Assembly: GCA_019426215.1 (NCBI GenBank)
Contig: CM033404.1
Coordinates: 25,674,843 to 25,738,842, forward strand
DNA: 64,000 nt
Origin: Buddleja alternifolia
Taxonomy: Eukaryota; Streptophyta; Magnoliopsida; Lamiales; Scrophulariaceae
Reading direction: 5' to 3'
The notes beneath the pieces are model-generated. The model was not told where the DNA came from. It saw nothing but the letters and a program-made list of their open reading frames with translations, and made no database searches. Both the position numbers and the translations under genes were made by a program. Of this stretch, positions 32,217 through 45,500 are shown in pieces (within the stretch, counting starts at the first letter, position 1; the number at the start of each line of letters is the position of its first letter).

Positions 32217-33521
32217 ATAATAAAAGGCAACACATTATTAGGTCCAAAATGCAATGTGTGCAATGTATGTCCTAACACCCTTTCCTCACTCAAATACCAA
32301 CAAGAACAAGTCTCCCGCCGCCCAGCGCCCACACGACAGACGACAGAGCCCTCAACGCGTCAAAGCCTTTCTTCCTCCATCCCGCTAAAAAAACATTACG
32401 ACCAAGAACTCAGTTGCAGCCTAACCTGTTGGTACGTGCTAAAGCCTAACATTGTTTACTTTCTTAGCTATATTTATTTCTGTGTTGTATGAACTTTGTT
32501 GTGAAGATTATTATTTTGTGATTCTGAAGGTGCGAGAACCAACAGTCAGTCGTCTTCTCTTCTCTATTGCTGCTTCATATTCTCTCTCCGCATGCATATC
32601 CATTTTAGAGGAAGATGCTTTGGCGTCACTGAAAATGCATGATTTTCTTGTATTTTTTCTTTTGGTTTCTATATTTTTAGCCTTTTGATTTTGAGTCGGC
32701 CTCTTCAAAATGTTATATTTTGTGGGACGATGAAGTCGAGCTTCTTATGTTCCTCTTTTATAAATCAAATTTTGGTTATCAATTTGAAAATTCATATGTT
32801 AGCTAGCTCTATTTTAATGATCAAGAATCTTATCACCAGGCAGGGAGAATGTGTTTGATTTGCAATGTAATGTGCCAGGTCCTATATTTAAATATGTTTG
32901 TTGGATTGACTTGTTTTTGGCCATACTAAATTTAGTTGCTTTCTGAATGGCAAGAATTTGTAGGTGAGGTGTTGAAACTGGTCTGGATTTATTATTATTG
33001 GGAGGAAAAAGTTGAAAGACCCTTGGAGAAGCTCATGGTTATAGTAAATTTGTCTGTTATTCTTACAACTTCACCTTTAATACACAACAGAAAAAATAAG
33101 CAAAAATTGATTTTAGTTTTACGATCAATTTGATACTCGACCGATCACGACCACCCATTTGCCACCCTCAATGCAGATTATGATGATAATCCTTTTTTGA
33201 GGGATGTCATGGTCTAAGTATTTGGTTTGATAAATCTAATTTCTTGTCTGAGCTTCTTTTATTGTAATGAGCTCCTCCCGCCTTCTACGTCGAAATCTGT
33301 TAGCTGATTCCCTGTTGTTACCTTTTCTTTTTAATGATGTACTTATTCAAGATTGAATATGTTAATAATTATATTTATGTTATCTTTTTGTTGAATGCTC
33401 TAACACTATGCTCCAATGTCAGTTTTTATTGTTTTGTTCAGAAGATGTACTTTTGTTTAGCATTTATAATGCATTCCTCCCTTCTTACAGTTTCAGGTTG
33501 AGAGCAAGGCGAAAGTAATTG
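32217..33521 (+). promoter_or_regulatory. TGT upstream region and probable 5' UTR
   Basis: A TATA-like TATAATAAAAGG (32216-32227) adjoins the MITE edge. A CT/CA-rich stretch follows (32270-32431) that looks like a 5' leader, ending at a good donor G|GTACGT (32432). A matching acceptor TTCTTACAG ends at 33490, 31 bases before the ATG. This suggests a roughly 1-kb 5' UTR intron. It is inferred from splice signals and composition only; no other gene is seen here. Confidence 0.4.
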
Positions 33522-36500
33522 ATGGCTCTTCGTTTTGAGGTACTCCTTAATGTTTTTAGTATATTATGTTGGCTCATATAAATATAACAAATGGTGTTAG
33601 AGTGAACCAATCAGTCAAAGAATGTAAAACTTGAACTGATCACTTGATTACCAATTACATTAGGTTAGTTGCACTGTTTTTTTCAGTCTGGAATTAGTAT
33701 AGTGCTCAATAAGGTGTCTTTTATCGAAGAAGAAAATTTCATTAAACAGAGTGTATGTGGGGAAATATTAGCTTAAGAAAATTATCACATTGCTCAAACA
33801 ATGTAGTTTGATTATTTTATCAAGTTAATGCTCCATTATATGCATTTCTAATCCTATATCTATAATCAAATTCTGAAACCATTTTAGTTGTGTTACCTGA
33901 TTTTCTGGTATTAACTAACATTGGAGCTGTTTTTTATGTTTCCCTTATAGATTCTTGGGAGGTTCAATCGTGCCCGTGCAGCTCAACTTACACTTCCTCA
34001 CTTTATGTGTCAGACACCTTTATTTATGCCAGTGGGTACACAAGGTTAGGTTAGGGAATCTAGTATTTCAAGCTTTGCTTATCACATAGCGTTAAATGCC
34101 AAAGGCGCATCAAATTACAAATGCGTTTGGGGCCTAGATGCAAGGCGCATACTTTAATAAAGCAAGATGCAAAATTGTGTTTTTTTTGATATAATACTAA
34201 TATTAATAATTAATAAATATATATAACATTCCATGAGTTGAAATTTTGAACATCTGCACTTAATTACATAAACTTCTTATCAGTTTCAGCACTTAATCAA
34301 CAAAGTATTCCTTGTTTTTAGCAAATTTAACAAGCAGATGTTCAAGACTTATAGCATGTTATAATTATTTGTACACAACTCATGTTATATCTCAAAGATA
34401 ATTACAGAATGTTTCAAGAAATCCAGCGCATTTGTTTTGCATGTTTTTAAATGTTTCAAATAATAATATTTTCAGCCAAAAAAAGAAAGAAAAGAAGAAA
34501 AAAAGAGGAGGAAAGAACTGTCTTTCTACTGAAAAGAAAGAAGAAAAAAAAAAGAACAAATTGAAAAGAAAAAGAAGGAACAAATAAATAGTTCCAAGAG
34601 CTGCTTTTTAAATTAGGTGTGCCTTTCTTAACAACCTTAAGAGGTGAAAGGCACAATCATGGATCATAGGCTTTATTGAAAAGCCTGTGACTCGGCCTTA
34701 AAAAGGGGACTCTACTTTTGCACCCTCAGCTAGGTGTGTGAAAGTAACTATGAGTTATCAGCAAATGTAAAGTCAATTCTTTTTTTTCTTCATGTACAAT
34801 TATCATGTTATTAAATAATATAACTACAAGTACCTAAATATATGCATAAGGAAGTAATGGAACGCGGTAGCTTGGGTTCACTACGTCATCAGTGGACTTT
34901 GTAATTGCTCAACGTGCTCAACATTCATGGGCCAGATCCTGTAACATTGTTATCTGTTGATGTAACCAGTTTGAGGTTCTCTTTTTACAGGGACAATAAA
35001 AGGTTTGACAACTAGTCAGCTTGAGGACATTGGATGCCAAATAATTCTTGGAAACACATACCACCTGGCTCTCCGTCCAACTTCTGAGCTCATCGATGAG
35101 TTGGGAGGGCTCCATAAATTTATGAACTGGCCTAGGGCACTGCTTACTGATTCCGGTGGCTTTCAAATGGTAATCTTGTCATCACTTTGTTGTCGCAAAT
35201 TCGTTGATAATTTGCTATTGTTTCTGTAACTGTTTTTCATGTCATTCTATGCCTCCCGGCCCGGAATAATTCTTCAAGTAAAATCATCGATCCTAAAAGT
35301 TTTGGCTTCTTTGATTAGAGCAAATACATGTTCTCATTGTTAACATCTCTTTAGCCATGTCTAAGATATTTAAATTGAAAGTACCATGTAATAAAACATC
35401 ATCATCATACTATTTCTTATACAATCTCTCTTATAAATGTTTGTGGTGTGTCTCTTAAAGACATTTGAACTTAAATATTTTATGGCTGAAAACCTTCATC
35501 TCCATTACTTTGTAGGTTAAATTGTTTGTTAGTTGGTATACAACTATATGTGTTACAAATATGCGGGTAGGTTTTGGTCTGGGTCGGGTGCTGTACGGCT
35601 TCGGTTCAAGTACATTGGTCCTTGATGGGTCTGGACAGGTGGTTCAGCACGAAAAAAAAGGAAGAAGCATGTTTGTTCCCACAAATGAGTCTAAAATGGG
35701 TTAGGGGTAGATTGGTCGCGTTGTTCTGAGTGGCTCCAATAAAAGAATAACATAATTTGCTCCTATATCGGCATTTTTTAATTTAAAAAAAATATAATTT
35801 CAAACACATTTTTTACTTCTATATACATTGCAATTGTAATTGGGGTAGATAAGAATGTATATGTTACTATACAATGTCTCTGCATTGTCCCGAAAAAGAT
35901 TAATGCTCATTGGGGATATCTCGTTGGAGCTCAACAAGCAGTACTTAAGTACGTAATCAGTTGTCATCTAATTGTGAATTATTCGGCCCATAATTATTAT
36001 GCAGTCAATTACCTATAGAGTTATTTACATTTGAACACAATATAATTTTACTAACTCTTCAGTCATAGTATTTCATTGTCATGCGAGCTGTCTGTTTCTA
36101 GTAACATATCTTCTATATAGGTGGAGCTACATTTTCATCTAGCAGAAAAGAGTTTTTCTTCTAGCAGAAAAGAGTTTTTCTTCTACTTTCTTATATATGT
36201 TTTGAAGGCAAATGCATTGGGATATGAACTAAACAGAGGAATTTGACAGCCCGTTTTGGTGTTTTGGGATTGGAGTAGGGGGTGGAGTATGGCATGCGGG
36301 GAGGGCAGAAAGGTCAGAGGTTAGTGCTGGGGTCAGGTTGGGGAGGTTAGGAGCGGGGCGGTGGTGAGTTGCCAGTGGGGGGTGGGTTGTGGAAGTTGTT
36401 AAAGGATCTTTTCACAGGACATAAATGTAAAAAAGACACCATGTAAATTCGTAAATAGATTGTAATTGAAATTAAATTTAAAATTCAAAGTTGTTGGGTT

Positions 36501-39500
36501 CGGCTCAAAATCTGACCGACTCATTACGAACCCATAACTCAGCTAAACCCAACATGACCCAATCCAGAGTGTGGACCTAACCTAATATATTTCACACTGA
36601 ACCCAACCCAACCCAACCCAAAACTACCTGGGTTGGGTTGGACCGATGAGTTTGAAACTGATATTGCCACCTCTACTTATACATCCCCGTGCGTGATATC
36701 AATTTTTTTGGCACGGTCTTCTACTGGTAACACCTTGAGGAAGTTTCAGTTGAATCTCTTTTCATATCTTAGAAATTTCTTAAATTTCTTGACTAATAAA
36801 GCCATTTCCTTTTCTTCGCGAGCTATTCGTGAGCCAATCCATAGGTTTGCATGAGCCACGTGAAAAAGGGGGCGGGGGCGGGGGCGGATCCGCCATTAGT
36901 AATGGCGGATCCAGTATTCCAATAAAATAAAAAATACATAAGAAATAGCCTTACAGGAACTGTAAACAAACTAACTCCATATCTCTATATGGGAGTAGGG
37001 GGTGAATACGTATCTTGAACTCAACAGAATTTGATTCAGAAGATTGCATCATGTCCAATATTTGTTGGGTAAACCCCCTACTACAAATACTTTCTGAAAA
37101 ATATTTGACTAAACTAAGTTTTTATTTACTTTGAGTTGTAAAAAAGTAGTGCTGCTGATTCGGTTAGAGTTTTTTTGCTCAATTTACCATCAACTATTTT
37201 TAGGTAACTTTATTTCCATATTCCTGTTGTGGACAAGTTGTATTCCAATAGTGCTGGTTCTCTAGTGTCTTTTGAGTGCAATTAACTGCTTCAGTTGTAT
37301 TTGAAGATTTCTTATAATAGCTTGGAGAGATAATGTGCTGTTGAAATGACCACTTCTTAATGCTGGTAGGTGTCCTTGTTGCACTTGGCCGACATTACTG
37401 AAAAGGGTGTCACATTTCAGGTACTCTTTCAGCATTTTTTTTGTTATATGTAAAATCCACATTTGCTTCTTGCGAAACAATTGGGAAAAATATTCTTCTC
37501 AGGCGGGTGCTTTTTATTGTTAACTAATTAGTTTTTATATAGAATAAAGTTCTCTACTTACATCTTGCACAAATCAAGAAATGGGAAGATGAGTTATATT
37601 ACTTTTTGAGTGGTTTTTTGGCTAATGATTTTATCCCTTGTTGTTTTAGCAAACATTTTGCAAATACATAGTTTTGACAAGGTTGTGTAGAAAACAAAAG
37701 ATTATCACAAACAATGTTTCATATGATAGCCCCCATCTTTCTTGATGGATCTAAGCCTGTGAATATCTATGCTAGAAGAAGAAAACAAGGCAGTGGCCCT
37801 CCGGTGTTATGGATAGATGCGTACACAGAAAGTAGACTGGACTGTGTCTCCCGTATATCACTATCAATAAAAGATAATTCTTCTGCTGTCGGGCAACTTC
37901 AGGACTGTTTGGTGATTTCAGTAACTCGGGTTTATTTAAAAATCTAAAACTTCCATTATCACATTTCTTTGTTCCAAGTTTAAGGTTTTCTGACCACAAT
38001 TCTTGTTAGGAATTAGTTATGAACCATTCACTTCAGTCAAATCCTTGTTCAAGGAGGATCTTCGTGATCAAGTTTATTTCCTAGTAGAATTATGTAGCGG
38101 AGGATCCATAAATATTGTAATATCTCCCAATTCATATTATCACCCGAAGAAATCTATCTTGCAAATTTTGCAACTTTGATAGTGAGAATGTTAACTTTCT
38201 TAAGAGAGAGATTCTAAGGTTTCATTCCAGCTTTGTAGAAATTCCAGTGTTTATTTCTTTATGGGTTACTTACACTAAACACCCCTCTTATTTAGTGTAA
38301 TTACAGCCTAGCCAGCTGATTTTGGGCACCTAACAAATATCCTCTTATAAATAAACCTTACAATCGCACCCCTCTAACTAACTATCATTAGTTAAACATG
38401 ACGGAATTTGTCAAATGACTGTTTTACCATAAACAAATATCTGATTTTGTCAAATGATCGTTAGTTTTCTAACGGAAGCGGGGGATTAAGAAGAGGTATC
38501 TGGTGCCCAAATAAGCAGGTTGGGCTGTAATTATACTAAATAAAAGACGTAGTTAGTGTAATTTACTTTTTATCTTTTATCTTTATATCCTATTCATTAT
38601 ATTTTTATCTTTATTCGCTGGATAAGTTTAATGTTCAATTTAAGTACTGTCCTTCACCGCTGACCCACACTTCTCAAATGGAAGCACATGAAGAACTTTG
38701 ATAGCATAGAAAAAGGAGAGAAAACAAACTCAAAGAATTAAAATGTTACGTTTCTCATTGTTTTTGATTTTCCTCATCACTTCAAATATCAAAAGTCTGA
38801 TGCATTAATGCCCCCGTTCGGTGGTGCCTCAATTTGCATGTTCACATTTGCTCTTTGCAGTCACCAGTTGATGGAAAGCCCATGCTACTTACTCCAGAAG
38901 AATCAATACAAATACAAGTAAAATTCATTCACTGATTTGCTATCTTGCTTCTAAAATAATATCTACTATGTGAAATGTGGACGTGTCTATACTCTTATGT
39001 TTCACTGTATTGACTAGGGAATGATAAATACATAACATAGCTGTTTTTTCAGTTTTATGACTTTTTTTTTTCACTGTCCTTTTATTTTCGTTGAATCAAT
39101 AAATACAAGGTTTTAATGTGACAACCGCAAGTTTTATATGTTTTTTACTTTTCTTTCTAACTTGTGATGCTTTAGCAGTATGATAAACTATCCACAATCA
39201 GATGTTGATTTTGTTCATCGTGTACATATTCACTTTGTGAAACCAATAAAGTTTAACATGGATTTAAGGGAAACTTGGCTTGTGTTTGGAGCTGGTTATA
39301 TCATATGCATATTTGTATTTACCAAATAATTTGGAGGTTCTTCGCATCTATGAAGGCATCTGGAAGCTGAAGCTCTGGATATTCTTTATGGAATAGATAG
39401 AAATACGAGATCAATAACCATTTTTTAACCAGTTTTATAGTATACTTTTATTTTATTAACATCATAACTTTTTTCCTTTTTTGCATGATAATTTTTTTTG

Positions 39501-42500
39501 TATGTCTTTCAAGTCGTGTAAATCTGGTCCTCTATCTAAATCAGTGTTTCGATCTTCCTTCTCGCTATATATTGCACTTCCGAATACTACTTAGATCTGC
39601 ACATATTGAGACCGGACCAATTGTCATCTTGTCAGTGAAGCTGATTGTCTTGTACTGAAAGATTCTTGCTTCATTAAATATCTGCCATATTTAGTATATC
39701 TGAATAATTTTTATAAAATCCTTGTTTTTGATAAGAGATGCTCAAATCCTATTCTGAAGGTTATGTATAATAACTTTGGTCATGGACTCGTTTCTTCACT
39801 TCTTTACTTATATGCTTGGACATGAATTGGAAATCCGGTGTTGAATACATATTACAACAGGGTTTTGTCTGGGCTTCCCGTGGCTGCAATTATTTTTGGG
39901 CATTAATACATCTTACACATAGGCTTAATGAAAGTGGGAATACAATCCCTTAATTTCTGGCATGTTTGTGTGTTGGCACTGAATCATATTAGCTAGACAG
40001 GCCTTACCAGTGATCCGTTGATTTTTGGTGGACTATGCTGAAAACTCAAACGTAGACTGGCCTCTCTTTCATCTCTCCATCTATCCACATCATTCTTTCA
40101 TATTTGGCTTTAATAGTTGTTGGTCACTGGGAAACTCAATACCTGTCTACTTAAGTTACTTAAGGTGTAGTCAATTTGTTCATCCTACTTCAAGTTACTC
40201 GTATTAAAGGAGTAGTTAAAATAGATAAGACTGGCATGAGCCGGAAACTTTATAGAAGCCGTTCTCACCGTAAGCTAGTATCATCTCATATGAAATGTTG
40301 ACTTGTTCGACACTCCATCTGCGTCCTTGAATGCTTCATTCCAGGTCCTTTAGTCAATGTTATATTATCAACTTCTTAATGTCCGACTTAGATTACTGAT
40401 GGCGGACGAGCAGGTCCTTGGTCGTATTTCTACCTTATCGTAGCTGTCGCATATGCAGTGCTCTCTTTGATGCTTCTGTGCGATTCTTTCTTTTCCTTGG
40501 TTTATTTGAGGAGGATTGTTTTCATAATCACTTGAGTGCTTTTATTACTAGTAAAATTCCCTCGTAAATGGAATGCCTTTTACTTATCCACATCATTTTA
40601 CTTGCAAAGTTGCAATTTTGTTTGATGTTTGAGGATACCTCTACAGTATGCTTTGGCTCATGTAGTTTTTGCACTACTGTTGCAGAACAGAATTGGAGCT
40701 GATATTATTATGGCCCTTGATGATGTTGTGAGGACCACTATCACAGGTCCACGTATTGAAGAGGCTATGTATCGCACTCTACGTTGGATAGATAGGTGCA
40801 TAGCAGGTAAGTTGTCCAGCAAAATTAATTAGGGATAATTACCCCAGGGTAATTACACAAATCTCCTCTCAAATTGATAATTACAAACACACCTCTCATG
40901 TTAAAGATTTCTTACAAATTCACTCCCTGTGTATAATAATTCTTACAATTGCACCTCTGTAAACCTTATAAATAGATCTCTTGAGGGTGTGTATTTGTAA
41001 TTATCAATTAATGAAAGAAAGTTTGTGTAATTATTTCATCATTGAGGGAGTGCGAGTGTAATTATCCCAATTAATTATTATGTACTTCCTTATTAAGTTT
41101 CTATTGGCTTGACATCAACACAAATTAGTCACGTCATGTTTGGATATATATGTGTCTGTGTGTGCCAGTGCAACTCTATTTATCTATCTACCTATTGACA
41201 TATACATATATTTGTGTGCGTGTAATTGACAATTGACAAAGCACAATAAGTTAGCTCTCTTGGTGGACATTAATAATGTTCAATTATTCCAAATATATAT
41301 ATATATATATATACGGTTATACAGAGAGAGAGAGAGAGAGAGAGAGAGGTGTTTGGGGGACCCTTGTGATGTGCCTAATTATTCAAAAGTCTCCGTGTAA
41401 AAAAAGAACAGTATCAATAAACCTCCTACAATTTTTTAAACACACTGCCTCCCCTGAGCATTGTTCCCTGTGAACTGTGAAGAGAAAATTTCCCGTTTAG
41501 TTTTAAAGACATTTACACTATATTTTATCTATATTTTATATTTTTTCCAGCTTCTTCCCCAAGACCCTAATCCTAATCTACCTTTCCCCCCAGCCCACAA
41601 TCCAAAAAGTCAGCCCCCTATCTAACCCCTTACATTCCGTCCACCACCCGCCAATTGAACCACTCTGCATATCGTCCCCCTGCCGCCCCGCAAATCACGC
41701 AGCCGCCGCCGCTGTCTCCTCTCGCCGCTGCTGGTGTACTGTCGTGTGGGTGGCGACATCAATTTGCATGGGGGGAGGCGGTGATTTGCAACGTGATGTG
41801 GCGGGCTTCCGCGGAGGTGGCTCTATGGGGTGGATGAAGAGCGTTGCTGAGGTGGCGGCAGAGGCAGAACGACGGTGGTGGTAGTTTCTGTAAATATATA
41901 TTTGCAGATTTATATAATACACACTTATATATTTGTTATTATTACATATTTTTAATACATCTTTTATAGATTTAAAATTATAAAAAATATATATTAATAT
42001 TAATATCAGATTTTTAATATGGACTGTTGATCTCTATCAAGATGTATTGATATACTAAACTGGATTTAATAAATATATAAGTTATTATGTGGATTGTTGA
42101 TATTAGCGTATTTGATCCAATGGTTGTTAGATTAAGGGCAAAATTGTCCAATAAAGCCAAAAAACGTATAACCACTTGCAAAACGCGCCCGTGGGATGCT
42201 AGATTGCTTTTTTATTTTTTTCATTAGGGTGGGTTATCGATATTTTTTTCCCCAGAGGGGGGACTTTTGAATAATCAGGCACATCACAGGGGTATCTTAT
42301 ATGGTTCTTGGGTACTTCCCCTGTACTTGCGTTGTCCACTTGTCCACAAAGAAATGGGTAAAATCATGAAAGAACAATGGCTATATCGACTTGTTTATGT
42401 TCTTGTGCTGCTTTTTCCATCAAGCAATTCATTAGCAATACATATGACAATATCACCATCTATGTCAGCACACAAGAGACCCCACGATCAGAATTTATTT

Positions 42501-45500
42501 GGAATCGTGCAAGGTGGCTTAGATCCAGTCTTAAGGTTGGTTAGAATTTGATTCACTGCATTTCTTGCTTCTAAAAGTACTCAATATACCTTTACATAAT
42601 TTCTTCTGTTTCTGGTGCAATTTATGGCGAGCAGGGATATATGTGTCAAAGGTTTAGTGGAGCGTAACTTGCCCGGGTATGTCAACAAATCCTTCCATGC
42701 TGTAATGAATATGTCAAGACATTCACATGCAAATAATTAATTTTAGCATTCTAGAGTGTTGGTTCGTTTGAATTCGAAAGAGTTAGCGATAAGGGAATGA
42801 ATATCTGGGATCCTCTTGCATTTTTCTTTGAAATAAGTTGACGATCCAACTATAAAAAAGTTTTAATGATAAAAAAAAAACTTTTGTTGTCTGTGTAGGT
42901 ATTGTGTAGGGTGGAAAATTTGTGAGTGGAATCATGTAACATGTATTGGGAAGGGTTTTTCCTTTTCTTTTTGCAGAAAAAAAATTCTTTGGGTAAGAGT
43001 AGGTGAAATACAATCCATTCCATTGACACTTTTTTTTTCCTAAACAAAGAGTTATGAGCTGAAAAAGTAAGGCAAATATAAGAAAAAACAAGTATTGTTC
43101 ATTGAAAGCTAACTAATTGAGTTACACCGTCAACCTTTTACATTTTGGCCTAGAATGCAAAAACTTTTCTAATTACTCCATTTTACTTTCACATTTAGAC
43201 TTACATCTGCACCCCTGGCCCTAAGGAATGCTTAAATTGTGGACCCACCCTAGTGTTTTAGAAAATTACTTGTAGCTTTTGAGTATTGTCTCAGTTTACC
43301 ACTTAGGTCCTATTGTCCTACTGTTAATGTCTAAGGAAGTAATTATAACATTTGATAAGGGAATAAATGTAATGTAATAGTTTAATAGTTAAGTAAATGT
43401 TACAATTGTTGTAAAAACATTAAGAAATTTCTGAAAAATTTAAAAAGACATTAAATAAATATTAAATTGTTATAAAGCATTAAAAATATCTAAATAAATA
43501 TAAAAAAACTAAAAAAGTCTTAAAAATAGATTAAAAAAGTATATACTTTAGACTATTTATTAATTCGAAACAAATTATCTTTATTGGCAAAAATAGAATA
43601 ATTTAAGTTTAAACTGTAGAATAAATGTTAAAATAGTTCAAAGAAAAAAATTAAAAAATATATAAAATATATGAAAACTTCAAAATGTCTAAAATGAAAA
43701 ACTATATATTTAAACTATTCTTTTGAATAGAATTATTTTTTATTGACAAACATAGAATATTGTAATTTTTAAATTATACAATAAATTTAAATATATGTCA
43801 AAATCTTTTTAAAAGACATTAAAAATTATCTCAAATATTAAAAACTTAAAAGTATCTAAAAAGTTACATATCTAAAATTATACGTTTTGATTTGATTTTT
43901 AAATATTAATAGAATTATCTTTTATTGACAAAAAAATTGAAGTTGAAAAGCATATTCATTTTTTAAAGTTAGATTTTTAAAAGAAAAGGAAAAAGAAATG
44001 TACAATTAAAAAAGGAAAAGGAAAAAAAGGAAAAAAGAAAAAAAAAAATGAAAAAGGAAAAATTGATTTGTCTCAAATTGGTTTCAGAAATTGACTTGCT
44101 GCTAATCGACTTCAGAAATTGATTTCCTGAACTCCTTTGTAGCAAATTGATTTTGGTGGTTGGTGTGAGGCAATGGAAGCTGTAGTGGTTGGCATGCAGG
44201 CGAGGAAGACGATCTTCCTTGCCTTTCTTCATTTTCCTTTTTTCATTTTTTTGATTAAACTTTAATAAAGGGTATTTTGTTCCTTTTGCACTTTTCCTTT
44301 TAGGCTTTATGCTTTTCTCAAAACTCGCGGGGTACATAATTTCCTGAAACGAGAGTGGATCCATAATTTAGGCATTTGCGGGGGATGTAGATGTAATTTA
44401 TCCAAAGATATAATTACTTTTGCATTCTCTTCTCCTCCATTCCACCCTAGCCTGGATCATCTACCTCCTTTGTCTCACCAAGTCTGTCTCCACCACCTTA
44501 TCTTCATCTCCACGTTCTTAAGCCACCTTTACCATCCAGCTCAAACCCCCCACTCTCTCCCGCCGCTAACCCTCTATTCTTATTGGACCTTTCTTCAAGT
44601 ATTGTCATGCTTTACCAGAGAATTATTGCTCAATGTGAAAAACAAACTCTAGGAGTATGTTGCTTGAACGATCGAATTAACTAAATTTATTCTGGTGACA
44701 GCTATGCTATTGGTGGTCTTGCAGGAGGTGAAGATAAAGATTCATTTTGGCGAGTTGTTGCCCAGTGCACAGCTGCGTTACCTGAGGATAAACCAAGATA
44801 TGTTATGGTACAAATAACTATGATAATAGTATCATATCCACAGTATCTTTCCCTATCTGTTTCAGTTTCTCATGCATTGTAATTTCTTGGCTGCTAATAC
44901 TCTAGGGTGTTGGCTATCCTCTCGATATTGTAGTTTGCAGTGCATTAGGTGCTGACATGTATGATTGTGTCTATCCTACACGTACTGCTCGCTTTGGGAC
45001 GGCTCTTGTGCCTGAGGTATCAATTATTGTTGTTATGTATCTATATAAATCGTTCTGATCTTGATATGATATGTGTATGGTATCCAGAAACGGAAATAGT
45101 AATTTGAAATCGTGGTGTATTAACTTTAAAATAACAAGTGAGAAAACATTTATTGACTATCTTTTCACATGTTTAATAGTTTACACAACTGTTAGCAAGT
45201 GTTGAATTTCTTATCTCTATTATACATAAAAAACTACTGACATTTTATTTGTAAAATGAAAGGTCTGACGTTCCACACTTGTGTTTGAATGTCAAGTGTT
45301 TAGCGCAGTTACCATTAGAAATTTGTGCCATTGAAATTAATCTTCCAAAGAAATGATACTTGAGATATCTTGATTTGTTATATAATCTTCACTTTTATTT
45401 TATCATTTTTTATTTATTTTATAACATCATATATGTTGTAGTTGTAAAGTTATGGGTATCACAGTAGAAAAATCATGCTGATGACTAATGAATCAAAAGT

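Noticed and set aside
34392..34656. Phe/Leu-rich minus-strand frames in TGT intron 2
   Set aside because: Composition comes from an A/G-rich tract (GAAAAGAAAG) read on the opposite strand.
35550..36675. Complete hAT element in TGT intron 3
   Set aside because: Only a right end (complement of TAGAGGTGGC) is seen; the left end and 8-bp duplication could not be found.
37714..37947. 77-aa open frame in TGT intron 4
   Set aside because: No recognised motif, no splice context and no conservation evidence; likely chance or an unidentified transposon scrap.
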